Assembly (NCBI GenBank): GCA_025331565.1
Contig: JAFREQ010000017.1
Coordinates: 3,537,501 to 3,601,500 of the forward strand
Source: Holacanthus passer
Taxonomy: Eukaryota; Chordata; Actinopteri; Pomacanthidae
Direction: 5' to 3'
Length of the DNA: 64,000 nucleotides
Under the pieces are notes generated by a model. That model did no database searches. It was given only the letters and a program-made list of their open reading frames with translations, and was not told the DNA's origin. A program made the position numbers and the translations under genes. Of the stretch, positions 38,418 to 51,600 are shown in pieces; positions within the stretch are counted from its first letter, which is position 1; every line of letters begins with the position of its first letter.

Positions 38418-39392
38418 ACAATACTGGTGAGCAAAAGATGCAGCGAGAAAACAGTGACTGCAGCCACATATTGAAGCCATGGCTTATCTGCTTTTATCAT
38501 TTTCTTTTACTGTTCTATTTCAAGATGATGCAGCAGGAGAAATTGTAATTGAAGGTTTTGTAATGTACTGTTGACGTCTTGCATCGACTCGAACTTTGCA
38601 GTACAGTAACAGGACTGGGTGTCATGATAGGAAGATATTTTCAACCTGCGGAGACTTAGCAAACATTCAGCATTTTGTGTGGTCACATTGTTTGGTTCAC
38701 TGTTTAGATGTGTCATTAACCCAATCCATTTTCCTATTGAATTTAAAATAAAAATAAACCAAGACAATTCAAAATTCCATGGTTTATTTTTCACAAAACA
38801 CCAAAGATGTAACATGAGCTAGGTGGGTGGACACTTCTAGGATTTACAACAGTGTAAAACAGCATACGCCCCATTTAAAACTTGGGTGTGTATGCTAAAA
38901 ATTATTAAAATAAGAAAGTTTGTTAACATAAGTTAAATCAATCACCACAATGATATAAATGGAAACCTGTTAACCCAATGACGGAAGAGGATAGTTAAGG
39001 AACGTACACATCAGAGGTTAATTTCCACAATTTATTGCTTGATTTGTATGTTGCTTTTTTATGCATAAAGCATTCAAACGGCACCAGCTGTTTTTTGCTG
39101 CAATTTGAAAAAAAAAAACTAAATACAAAAGAAACAAAAGTGTGATAGAGGAGCTTTACTACTAACAGTAAATCTATTAACTTAAGGCACCAAACCCAGA
39201 GGCATGAAGTACAATATTTTTCAAAGCACAATCCTTCTCCTCTCCCTGTTGTGCGGAGGGAACACACATCATATCGAAACTATATTTTAATGAATACAGT
39301 AAAAGGTGTGCGACAGTTTATCCCAGTCTCAATCCTCACCCACTCCCACATTTTCCCACCAAATCACAACTCGTTCCATCTTGTCAGTGCAA
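38418..39392. other. Overlapping 3' regions of the glycosyltransferase gene and BCKDHA
   Basis: The plus-strand gene has AATAAA signals at 38747-38752 and 38753-38758. The minus-strand BCKDHA gene has candidate signals at 39031-39036 and at 38783-38788. If BCKDHA uses the distal one, the two transcripts end within about 30 bases of each other. No other gene is seen here. Confidence 0.55.
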
Positions 39393-42300
39393 TTATTTAT
39401 CATACAGGTCAAGAGGGTAGTGCTCTTTGTACTGCTGCACGTGCCTCCAAAGGGATTCTCTCTGCTTGTTCAGATTGGGCGTCATCTCCTGGTACACGTC
39501 AGTAAACAGCAGTTCAGGATTGGGCTTAAGGCGTTTCTCGGCCCTCTCAAAAGCCTCCATCACCATCTTACGAGACTGCTTCCGCCAGCTCCTCTCGTCG
39601 TCCTCGCTCCACCAGCCGCGGGTCGTCATGTAGTGTCTCAGCCTGGAGATGGGATGGTCCTGCTTGTCCCAGTAGTTCACCTCGTCCACTGAACGGTAAG
39701 CTGAACTGTCATCACTGGTGCTGTGGTGGCCAATTCTGAAGAATGAACAGAGTTATTTTTCTTCAATCCATACTACAACATTTTAAGGGTCAGTACATTT
39801 TCTAAAACCCTTCATAAAATATTCCACGTCAAAACACACATTTAGTTTTAGTTAGAATTGCACCCCATTCAAATCTTTTTACCTCATCCAGGAGTTGATG
39901 TTTGACAAACATCAACTCCTTCTAATTAAGTGAGTTCTTTCCAAATATTTACTTTTTAGTAAAGTATTAATGTAGTATAATTCACAGATCCACTCTGACT
40001 AAACCTGACATCTAATTTTTATCTTACCAAACATCTCACTGGCTGACGCAAGAGAAACAGTGGCTAACATGCCCCGTCCCCCAACACACACAGACACCAG
40101 CACTACTGCACCGTAGCACTGTTGCTGCCTTTGGTTTCTTCTTCTTCCATCTTTCTATCCTCAACTTTGTTTCTTAATTACGAATGTATTTCACTTATCA
40201 TGGCTGCACACAATGATTAACTATTCATGGCCACGACTGTGCTCTGATTGTTGTATTTGTTTATTTGTTCACTGCACAAATGGATTTCCTCATTGAAAAT
40301 AAAGTATTTTGATGTAATTCTTTGTTAGTCCAGGTATATACTTCCTCGTTATTAGTTTCTTTCCCCATTACTGTTCCTCACTATTGAACTCTTGAACAAT
40401 TTTGTTGGTACGTTTGTTATTCTGGCCACATTGTATTAGATGTGACATTTAAGGGAGGATTTAAATGTTTGCATTTGTTCCTGTTTTCAGGTTCTTCTTG
40501 GGCTGCTGCCTCTTTTGATTTGAAAAATAAAAAAAGCTTCAAAGAGTAACATTCTTTTCTACTTGCTTATGTTTCCTCTAATTAGCTACCTCCTCAAATG
40601 GATTTTTTTTAAAGGGGAACTCCCCTGAATTTACATATCTGTTTACAGGTCTTGGAGGGCACTACTGCATATATAACCGATTTCTTCTATGAAGGGATAA
40701 ATAGTCAACCTAACAAATTCATGATATTTTTGTAATATTGTACATCTCAGTTCTTTAATTTGTGAATTTTTCTTCATTCACCTGCAGTCAGACTACAGAG
40801 GTTTGCCAATTTGACCCAAGTAGCAAAAATACACATTTCCAATAACCACAGTGATGACCAAAATCTCATAATGATCAGTCAGGATAATGTCCTTTCAGTC
40901 TAAAAGTCACTTCAAAAGTCACTTGTCTGAAAATGTAGAATTGTCACAAATCACTCAAACATCAACTAACCTGTAGGTCATTGCCTCAATGAGGAAGGGC
41001 TGGTTCTCAGCCACAGCCCTGCGGCGTGCCTCCTTTGTAGCATTGTATACGGCAAACACATCATTACCATCAACACGGATGGAAAGCATGCCATAACCTG
41101 GACCACGAGCCGCTGTTCAATCAGAGAAAGAATGAAATGTGTGTTTTTAAGAGCAGCTGATTTCAAATCAGATACTGCAGATCACAGCACCAAGGCTTCT
41201 TACCAATGCCATCTCCCCTGTACTGCTCGTTGGTGGGGGTAGAGATGGCGTAGCCATTGTTACGGCAGAAGAATATCAGTGGGCACTCGAGGGTGGCAGA
41301 GAAGTTGAAGCCAGCATGTGTGTCCCCTTCACTGGCTGCTCCCTCTCCAAAATAACAGATTACAGCACGGTTCGTGTTTTCTCTCTTGAGTGCATATGCA
41401 GCTCCAGCCGCTGAAACAGACACATCAGGCACGAATAAACATTTACAGGTGTGTGTATGCACTGCACTTACAGACTGGAGAGATTAACACACAGGTGTAC
41501 AGCTCACCCTGGGGAATCTGAGTGGCCAGAGGGGATGAGATGGTGACAAAGTTCAGGTCTTTGGAGCCATAATGGACAGGCATCTGTCTGCCCTTGCCCA
41601 GGTCATCGGCATTGGCGTAGCACTGGGCCATGAACAAATCCAGAGGAAAACCACGGTACATAAGCACTCCTGCAGGGCCACAGAAGAATTATGACACTGT
41701 TACTCATCAGACAAGGAAACCTGGGGGTGTATGGTCATTATGCTGAATGGACATGTAGGAGGTATATGAAGGCTGGACTTTCTGCTGATTTTTCTGAAAG
41801 ACTGAACAACTGAATGACTGATGCTGTTTGACATTGGGTGTGTTAAAAAAGTAACCCTACACCTAAAAGAGAACAATGTAAGGACAATCTAAAAGTGCAG
41901 GCTGTCTGATCCTTACCAGCTTCTCTGTATTGACCAAAGACCAAGTCATTTGGGCTAAGAGCAGCAGCACTACCAATATGTGTTCCCTCCTCGCCATAGT
42001 TAGTCATGTAGAAGGAGATCCGACCCTGTAAGAGAGATGAGTTAACACTCTGTTACAACAACAATTGTCAGCTGTTCAGTCGCTACACCAGTAAATGCAA
42101 GAGGAAAAACATACCTGTCTCTGGGATTCATAGAGAATGCGGTCCATTGTGTTCAGCATGGTCATCTTCTGATAAAAGTTCAAGACTGTCTCTTTGGAGA
42201 GCTGAGCATGGAAGAAACACACCAAACAACCAACAAATTAACTTTGGTGTGTCAGGGGTGGAGGTCATTGTACCATTTTTAATAACCAAGGATGTAGGCA

Positions 42301-44410
42301 GGCTGACTGTACCTGAGGGTCTTGAGAGGGGTTGATGATATTGCCCTGCCTGTCCATCACCCGGTACACTGGGATCCCAGAGATGACATTGGGCTGGATG
42401 AACTCAAGCTGATCCACAAACTCGGCAGAGGCTCCAGGGAACTGTGGCTTTTCCAGTGATGAGTCAAAAGGCTCCTGCCGCTGCACAGCCTGGCAGATTG
42501 AATACAAGCATTATTTATTAATAACGTCACTGTGGCTGTGGCGAAGGAAGGCCCTCTCTAAAATAGACACCACAAAAGAAGGATTCATCTTTCTCTTAAT
42601 AATGACATGCAAAGGAAATACTCTGCAGCAGCTGTTCAGACTGAATGGAAAACCAACTTTTTGCATAATGTATTATGAAATGTGATTTTACTGGAATATG
42701 GCCACATTTCCTGTTTTAAAAACACACAACAGTTGAAATTGTAAGTGTAAATCACAGAGTCATCTGTGATTTAATAAGTTTAAGCATTTAACAGGAAAAG
42801 GGAATGCTGTCCTCATTCCATACTAATACTGTAGAATAGAATACACAGTATCATGTCTTACTATTATAGAAGAAGAAGCCATGTTGCCAGTAACAATATA
42901 CAAAATGAATGTATTGTTCTGTATGAACAGGAAATTGTCCAAGTTGTGGTCTTGTGTCTGTACATGACTTCAGAAAAATACTGCCACCTCTGAAAACCTC
43001 ACAGACAGCCCATCAACTCCATTTTCAAGTATCACTGTGTTAACTTTCTGGATTCTTTCTGATTCCCTGGAGCTGTCACATTTGCAATTTTTCAAGCTTG
43101 AACACACTCAATGACTGAGAAATGTTAGTATTCATGTTAGCATTTTTGTTTTCATGCAGTATAGAGGTGGCACATCAGTTTGATTTTTACATTTAAATGT
43201 ATTTATTAATAAATCACATTGGCAGATTCAAACTGCAAATATTCTGAATTATCACTAAATTTATGACTCAAACACTCATGAACAATAAAGTCAAACACAT
43301 TATTTCTAAACGAGTTGCCAGAATTATCAACACAATGAAAAGATTAATTTTAGTACCACATGTCCCGCATAGAGACAACAGACAGTAAGTCTGTGAAGGT
43401 TCTCAGTCATCCAGGTCATGGTACACACAAAAGCGAGTTAAGTCGAAGGCAACTGGACTCGGTGTAGATTCTTGAAGAGCTTCTCGGATGAGAAGTGAAA
43501 CGTCTTCAAGAATCTACACCAAGTCCAGTTGCCTTCGACTTAACTCGCTTTTGTGTGAACAGACAGTAACTTAATACACCAGGGACACAAGTAAAATGCA
43601 TCTTTATTTCATGGGAGCCGACAATGATAGCTTTAATGTCACTTTCTCTCCACATCAGTTTTGTTTTAGTAAAAGATTTTTCTGTCATGTTGAACTTGTG
43701 GTTTCCTCTTCACGCCCCTTTGATCGACCAATGGGAGTGTAGCTAGCTAAAACTTTAGCCGGCTAGCTAGCTAGCTAGCTACGCCTCAGAGTCACAACAA
43801 CAAACAAGATGGGTACCTGTGCCAGTAAAGTTGCTGGTCACATTTTCAAACACATACATTCACAAATATGTGGCACCTTCATTTGGATTTCATAAGGCTG
43901 CGTTAGAGAATCGGTACATAATTAAAGCTAACAGTTACGTTAGTTTCTACAAGGTTGTCGGCAAAGCTAGCTGTCTCACAAACTATCGCGATAACTGAAG
44001 AAGTCAAGCAACGCGATGTGAATCCTTGACGGGTCCGACTCCAACCATCACTAATCATATCCTAAACATAACATATTTCAAGTTCATACATCCAAACAAG
44101 AATTCACGTAGTGTTTGATTATTAAACTTGCCATAGCACGTTTTGATTATAAGCTTGAATGAACCTATCGGTGTGCCAGGCCAAAATCAGACCACTTCTC
44201 CCAACGAGCCATTCCCAAGAGACCTTTCGTGTTATTTAGCTAAACGACAAACGCTAGTTATCTTTCAGAGTAAGACTGATGTTCGTTTGAACTTACACTG
44301 ACTCTGAAGGCTCTGTGTTGAAGCAGCCTCGATGCCTTCAGTCCTGCCGCCTGACGAACAGCATGGAAACAGACCCCATACATTTTGCTCATACTCCTCA
44401 CAGCCGCCAT
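39393..44410 (-). CDS. bckdha: Branched-chain 2-oxoacid dehydrogenase E1 alpha subunit, mitochondrial
   Basis: BCKDHA and BCKDHB form the thiamine-diphosphate-dependent E1 component that decarboxylates the 2-oxoacids of leucine, isoleucine and valine in the mitochondrial matrix. Eight exons join in frame: 44297-44410, 42313-42489, 42115-42201, 41917-42025, 41508-41669, 41204-41410, 40971-41112 and 39393-39735, for 446 residues (human 445). Exon 1 encodes a basic, hydroxylated presequence opening MAAVRSMSKMYGVCFHAVRQ. Landmarks are FPGASAEFVDQLEFIQPNVI, TNYGEEGTHIGSAAAL, ICYFGEGAASEGDTHAGFNF, NNGYAISTPTNEQYRGDGIG, and the regulatory phosphorylation loop RIGHHSTSDDSSAYRSVDEV targeted by the BCKD kinase in mammals. 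The C-terminus is HYPLDLYDK. Intron 1 holds a long perfect-looking hairpin. Confidence 0.97.
43424..43557. repeat. 54-bp inverted repeat with 26-base loop in BCKDHA intron 1
   Basis: The left arm 43424-43477 and right arm 43504-43557 are reverse complements over 54 positions with a single mismatch, which would be a G-U or C-A position depending on the strand. The loop at 43478-43503 contains its own small palindrome (CTTCTCGGATGAGAAG). The loop motif with GAAACGTCTTCAAGAATC resembles a dispersed fish repeat I have seen often, so this may be two inverted copies of it. Transcribed with BCKDHA, it would fold into a long double-stranded hairpin. Confidence 0.9.
43763..43780. repeat. (CTAG)n run in BCKDHA intron 1
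   Basis: A short run of CTAG/GCTA tetranucleotides, self-complementary, lies within TAGCTAGC-rich sequence about 500 bases downstream of BCKDHA exon 1 in transcript order. It is a simple repeat with no evident role. Confidence 0.8.
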
Positions 44411-45600
44411 CAGTCCTCAGTGGTTTGATTCGAGCGGCTCCGAGTTAGTTTGACAGAAATGTTTAACTTCACTGTAAATTATGTAAGAACTGCACAACTA
44501 AAAACAAGCGTTTGATTGTTCCCAGTCTGCAGCTCTGCCCTCCAACACTTAGCCTTCTGCCAGGTCGAGGATCTGACAGACATGTCAAGACCACTACAAC
44601 AATCATAACATCCGGCCGAACCTTCAAATTAAAACACAAAAGCGCTACATTTCTGATGAGCATCGCGGTTAAAACAATCAGTGCACTGTTTATTTACTGA
44701 TTTATCACTGATCATTTAGTCATAACCAAGTGATTCTCTACATCCAATTCCCTCGTGTTTCATATTTTAAAATTCTACTTGTCTTTTGTTTTGAAAATTG
44801 CCTTCAAAAGTTTAAATGTCAAATCATTTTTATTATAATAATTTCCACACCATATTTTCTCTACATTTTAGGTAATTTTAACACTACAAGAGCACAACAA
44901 CGGTATATATGGCTAAAGGGGCTTAAATTCAGAAAACATTTTAGTTTGAAGGCAACGCAGATAACTTCCGGTATAATCATACTTGAATCATTTGACACTT
45001 GAAGCTTTTTTTTTTTTTGCACCTGATAATCTTTTCCGCATTGCTTCGTCACCTTGATCATATTTTAAAGGTTATAAGAAAATCCTCCGGTCATACTGAA
45101 TATACAGTATCTATTGAATGCCGTTGTTGCAACAGGCCTCAATTTATTGGGTTGCCAAGTTTTCTGTGACTCACTTTCCTCACAGGGCTGCTCAGATCAT
45201 TGCCAACACATTCACCTGTCTTCTACCCGTATGTGTAGACTGAAATACTCAGTGTTTGTCTGGCTGAAACAGACTGGCTGCACACCTCTGTGTCTGAACT
45301 GTGAATGTATTTTATTTAACATGGACATAGCAATATCATTGGAACTGCAAAATAATTTTTATTTTTAAAAGTTATTAGATAACTAAATTTGAAAGAAGAA
45401 AAAAAACAAAAAATAAATAAAAATGAATTAAGGGTATGAAGGAGCCTGGCTGTGTGGGCATTTAAATGTAAGCTTTAGGTTGGAATAACTTATGATGATG
45501 ATAAGTAAATCAGCCACACAGTGAATGATGTGCTTGAACACATACTTCATAAATAACAGGATATTAGCAATGCACATACTGTTTGTCGACTGTATTGGTT
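44411..45600 (-). other. BCKDHA upstream region and 3' UTR of the composite gene
   Basis: The first bases upstream of 44410 form the BCKDHA promoter side. At the other end a minus-strand AATAAA at 45358-45363 lies about 240 bases past the stop codon of the transposase-derived gene and is a good candidate for its poly(A) site; another lies at 45311-45316. No further gene or element is recognised. Confidence 0.5.
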
Positions 45601-48600
45601 TTAACAATTTTTCTGTAGAAAAATCTGCATGTTTGCCTGATCTGGCAGAATGTGCGACCTCTCTTGGCTGAGTGTGTTCCCTTCTGTGGAAAACACTCTC
45701 TCATGAGGAGTAGACGATGCTTGGATGCACAGGTATGAGTTGGAGAGTTCTGACAGGAGAGGCAGTGTGTCTCGTCTCTCCCACCACCAGGCCACAGCGT
45801 CCTCTGATGTGGGTGCTGCAGGCAGGTTTCTGTACAACTGTATTTCTTGCTGCACTCTTTCAGGTATTGAAGGCGTCTTTTCTGCTGCTGCACTGCTCTT
45901 CAGAGCTCTGTCCTCCTCCTCAAAAAGCTCCTCCAGGGCAGATAACCTCGCCCTTTTGGGAAATGGAGTCTGGCAAATGAAAATAAAGCAAAAAGTGTTC
46001 GAACAAGCCAACCTGGATGAAATACAGCAAATGTTTACATCATGTGGATGGCATTACCTCATCTGAAGACTCTTTATAATTTTGTGCAGATACATCATCA
46101 ACATCACTGTCCTCCTGCAAAAGTCTGTGTTCCTCCTGATTTGACACCTAAAGAATACATTTAATCATAATACACTGACAAAGTCCAAAAACTGACAAAG
46201 AGGACAGCATGTCACCTCATCACCCAAAGATTTAAGTTTACAGGAACAGGAAATTTACACTTAACTACTTCAACTGAGAGTGTATGAGATATCTGAAGGC
46301 AGGAAGAGACTTCACTGAATCTATAGTATGGGGTCTAATGAGTGCAGATATCTCTGGCATTTAAATGATTACAGCATTCAGTTGTAGAACAAGTCTAACA
46401 TTGGAAAGGAAAGAGAATACAGTACCTCTGTTGTAGTTGCAACACTAACTGCAGCATTTCTCACTCTGTCCCAAATCTCATCTGAGTCAATTCTGTTCTT
46501 GAACCTTGGATCCATAGCGCTCGACTCCTGCAAGAACCTCCAAGTATCATCATCCTGAAATAAAGAACACAAACTCTGGCTGTCAAAGCAAAATGAGAAA
46601 AACTAACTAAAACTAAAACTGAAATGATTAGTTAATGAATAACAGAAAAAGTTTGACAAACTGTATTTTTTCACTATTTTACAACGGGTCGCCACAACAG
46701 ATGGAATTTATCAGGACAAATATTTAGCTTTTCCCTTTAAACTTGCTCTTCTGTGGAAAGCATTGTACATACCTTGTAACACGTGGACAAGTCACCCCAG
46801 ACTTTTCCCTTGAGTGTGGCTGTGAACAGAGTGTCCTCATCCTGGGTTTCAAAGTGGGCCTCCAGTTTTTTCAGGATGGGAAATATCTGACTACAAGTTG
46901 GACTCTTGTCAGCTGAGACACAGACTGAAGATGTGTACAGAGGCTTCATGATCCTGATGAACTCCTCTGCTTTTCTGTGATCCTCATCTGTGAGCGTTTC
47001 CAGCCTTTGGAGTAAATTTAAGATAAAATAATGGACATGTTATTTCTACACAATTAACAATGTGGCATTCAAATTTTCCATATTAACTTACTTTACCTTT
47101 TCTCCTCAACATATGGTTTGATCTGTGGATCTGTGGTGGTGGCCTGTATGGCAGCATACTGCTCTACAAACTTCTCCACCATCAGGTACAATGAGTTCCA
47201 ATGTGTTCGGACATCAAGCACTAAGGACTGTTGTCTTAGATCTAAAAGACAGACACAATTCTGATGTTAACCTCTTACATAGAGTATATTCTCTTACTGA
47301 CGCCCAAAAGAAAGACAAGAAAAAATGATGTACTCACTCAAAAGCTGTTGTTTCTCCTGAAGAACTGTTTGAGCTGTGGAAGACATTTTGATCCACACAA
47401 CAACAGCTCTTATTTTTGATGCCCATCTGGCCACAGTGCTGCTGGTGTACACCTTCTGTGCGGCAAGATTAAGTAATTGAGCAAAACATCTCAGTTTCCT
47501 AAATTGCAATTTCTTGATGGCAATGTCCATACTAAAATCATTATCCACCGTCATGGCAACAACTTTGTCTCTGATACCAAATTCCTCCAGTATACCACCT
47601 ATCTGCTCTGCCGCTACTGTGTCTGTCTGAGTGTCATAAACCGGCTGTGTACGAAGCACTTTCTGCTTCATCTGGCCTTTCATTATGAAGTGTAAAGTAA
47701 CTGTCAGGTAATGGTCACAGGCAAAACTTGTCCACCAGTCACATGTCACAGCAGCCTTAGATACTCGAAGCAGCTCTTTGATGACATGTTTCTTCTCCTC
47801 AGAGTACCATGAAGGTATCAGTGTGTTTATGAGCTGATCTCTGGAGGGCAGGTGGTATTTTGGGTTTAGTGTTTTTGTCATCTCTCTGAGTGAAAGCAGA
47901 AATGAAAATTCAGATTATCACTGCATGTAAATAATCACATTTGTGAATCCCAAACCCCGGTTAATAAAGCCTACCTAAACCATGGTGACTCCACTGTGGA
48001 CATGGGATGCAGTCCTTTCACAAGATATCTGGTCACAGCCACGTGACACTCTTCTCTTCTTTGTTTGCTCAGCCTCTTTCTTTCAGCCAGCGTGAAGGAG
48101 GTCGTGACAGCAGACACTGCAGCCTCTTTGAAGTTACTATCTAAGGTCGCAACATAGGTGGAACTTTCTGTATTAAAAATAGACAGGAAAAAAGATGCCC
48201 CACCAGCAGGAACCAACATATAATGGTACCTAACATCGCTATAAATATAATTATTTGATCTATAAAATTCAAATCAAAATATTAACATTGCAAGACTGAC
48301 ATTAATAATAGAGATGAACTTGTGAATTGTAAAAATGTCGAGTAGATTCAGGTCACTACAAGTGTTCAAATTACACTTACGAGCAACCAGGCTGCTTGTT
48401 ATTATCTCCATGCAGACTGAATCCCACACTTCCTCTGCATTTACTTCTCCAGTGAAGGACTCAGGCAGGCCCTTAATCTCTATCCCTGTAAAAATGTATG
48501 TGAATTACTGATATGATTGTGTGAAGTCAAACACAAATTCTACTAGTCATACATATGATGATTATGTGGCAGAAAGAGAAAAGAATACTATCTTAGGCCT

Positions 48601-51600
48601 GCACGACATTGGAAAAAACACACATAGGTGCAGGTGGTGGTACATTTGTTTTGAATATTTGATTTGAATATTTCATTCCCAGTGCATGTGTACACACAGA
48701 AATCAAGAAATCCTCACCTGCCATGTTAAAAATCCCCTTTTCATATAGATCCATCATGACTACAGACAGACAGTCATGACTTGTAAGAGCTTCAAAGTGG
48801 AGGTATGCCTGAAGCACCTCCATGCCACAAGGAGACTTGTCACCTATTGTCCGTTCGAGCACCTCCACCACTCCACCATCAGCAGTGTGATTCTTAAAAA
48901 GGGGAAGCAGACAGAAATGAATGGTTTCGGGTAATAATTTCAATTTAAAATTAAGTAAATACCAGAAACAGTGTATTTTTGACTTCTTTCATGAAACACA
49001 AGTACCCTGATTGAGTTTTGCAGAAGTATGCATATTTGCAGACTCAGGATTATGTGGCTGTTGTAATTGTGAAGACCTTCACTCCATTCCTGGTAATGAT
49101 AGACCATTTCACAGTCTGGACACTTTTTGAAAAATGTGGAATTATCTGGAAGACATAATGAGATGTCTTAAAAGGACTGCTGAAACAACAACAACAAAAA
49201 AACTATAGAGTAACATGGGTGTGCTGACAAACCTTCCATCACTCCTGTTAAAGTAACGACTCTGGCTTTGTTGGTGATCAGCACTGGCTCTGTTAAAGAG
49301 ACCTGACCTGGGCACTCTTGGCAGACAGTTTCAGCTGGAACCAGATGCTTTGAAAAGTGTATTTCAGACTCAAACTGGGTGATGTTTTCTGGAAGTGTGG
49401 AAGGCAATTTTTTTTGGTTGTAAATGTACTTTGCCATTTGTTTTAGTCCTTGGTCTCCTGGTGGATACGCAGTTCCAGTTGACTTTTCTGTGGAGGTTTC
49501 TGCAGGTGAATCTTCCATCAATTTAGCAATGCTTAGCGGTGCATCTCGTTTGGCATCTGAGGAAAATAACTCTTTGTTGGTTTGGAACAGATACCATTTG
49601 GCTACACATTTGTGCAAGCAGGAAATTCTCCCTCGAGAGCAATCACAATGCCACAACCTTCCCTTTACATTATATGTCACAAACAATCTTCCTAACTTGC
49701 TGTACTGTGTCACTTGGGGCTCGAACACAGACAAATACAGGCAATGACTTCCACCAAGATCCACAAGAGTAACGAGTGGTGCAGTGTTCTGAGTCGCTTG
49801 GTCACGATGATTAAGGCACCTTGCCCCCATGTCCTTTCCAATCCATTTATTGGCAACCAATTCTTCTAACACACCAGGTTTCAAGTCCTCTCTACTTGCA
49901 CGAGAAAAACAAAAGTCAACAGACCGTAGATGGGGACACTGGCTATCAGGCAAGCCGTTCCGTCTTCGAAAATCTGAAATAACCTTGCACCGATCTTCTT
50001 CGCACATCATTTTGTGTGTGCTACCTGATCTCTTTTTAATGACATGAACTGGCATGGCAGTGGCCTTGTAAGACTTTGCTACAGCATATACCCCATTATG
50101 AGAGTCAATGCACTGACTTCTAAGATGGTCTTTGGCTGTTATGTCCTTCTCAGAAATTAAGTGTTTCCTGAGTTTATGCTTTCTTAAATTTTTTTTATGT
50201 AAGTATAGGTTGCACATTGGACATTTTATTTTTCTCCGTACTGTTCTGAATATTTGGCCTGTTTGCTTAAGAGTGTTGTCGGTTAAGGTAGAGGGGTGGA
50301 TGAGAAGAGTTGCAGACTGGACAGGTTGGTCAGGTGGAGCAGCGGGCTGGCCAGCTGTAGTTGTGGGTTCAGCAAGGCGGGTAGGTGAAGCAGGACACTG
50401 GCCTGATGTGCATTTTGGTTTAACAGGGAGCTCAGGTGAAGCAGGATGCTGGTCTGCTGTGGATTTTGGCTGAGCTGCGGGCTCAGGTTGAGCGGGAAAC
50501 TGTCCCATGGTGATAGTTTGCTGAGAAGGGGGAGTGAGGTTGAACAGGAGAATGGCACACTGGCCGACTGTGGTGGCTGGCTGAGCAATATTGCCGGGTG
50601 GAGCAGCAGACTGGCCTGTTGTTGCTGCTGTTGAACCTTGCATCTCTGCACATTTGTCCATATGACTTTCAAACTGCTTCCGAGTTATAATTGTCTTTGC
50701 ACAGTATGGACAATGAAAATGTCTTTCTCCTCTGCATTGCAAATGACATGAATGAATATTAAACTCTGCAAAGAAAAACAAAATTCATGAAAATTGATAT
50801 ACTGTCACAGAAGAGCAGCTTTGTATTACTGATAAGAATCTGTATAAATTATCTGTATAATGTACGTCTATATCAGGTTCAGGAAGCAGCTTATATTCTG
50901 ACCTCCATGCTGCAGGGCTCTCATTCTGTGGATTTCTACATGTGTCCAAACGCTTGCATAGTCTCCTTTTGGCTTGTAGACAGATGGCTGGCAAAAGGGA
51001 CAGTGGTACAGGCTGCACTCTTTGCACAACTCCAGACGCATGCGGCCATCTGATCGCCTGCGGACGGTGACGTGCAAGTTTCTAGAGAGAAAGATGAGAA
51101 AATTCAGTGTTGCAACAACAAAAATATTTCACAAACAATTGTGTATGACACAAACTGAATTATATTTAAACATCAGAACTGTTAAGCTAGTTTACATCAG
51201 ACAGTTCAAGTTCTAAATATATTTGTGTTATTGTGTGTTGGTGTTTTCTGTTGTACTGAAGCCAGATTAAGGTTTAATTTCTGGTTGGTTTGTAGAAGGA
51301 GGTGGCTATTTCACATGCTTGTCCTCTATGAAAATTTCAACTTTCCTTGTATCTTGACTCTGTAAGATGCTTTAATGGTGTAGTCCAAGGAAAAAGGCCA
51401 CCTAGAGTATAACGTCTCTGGTGGTGATTATCATTTATTCTCCATTATTGATCTTTTTAAAAATTAATTATTGCTGATTGTTTGGTTTTCTTTTGCATCT
51501 CTGTACATCACTTCTTGTTATGTAAATACTTATGTTAAATACATAATACTATGTTTAAATAGTTGGTCAAAAATAGCTTGTTTAAAGCCTTAGCAAGGAA

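Noticed and set aside
45601..47885. A separate ZBED-like gene made of the hAT exons alone
   Set aside because: No start exon or promoter-like stretch precedes exon 7, and the phase of exons 6 and 7 joins exactly. I prefer a single gene, although cDNA could still show two.
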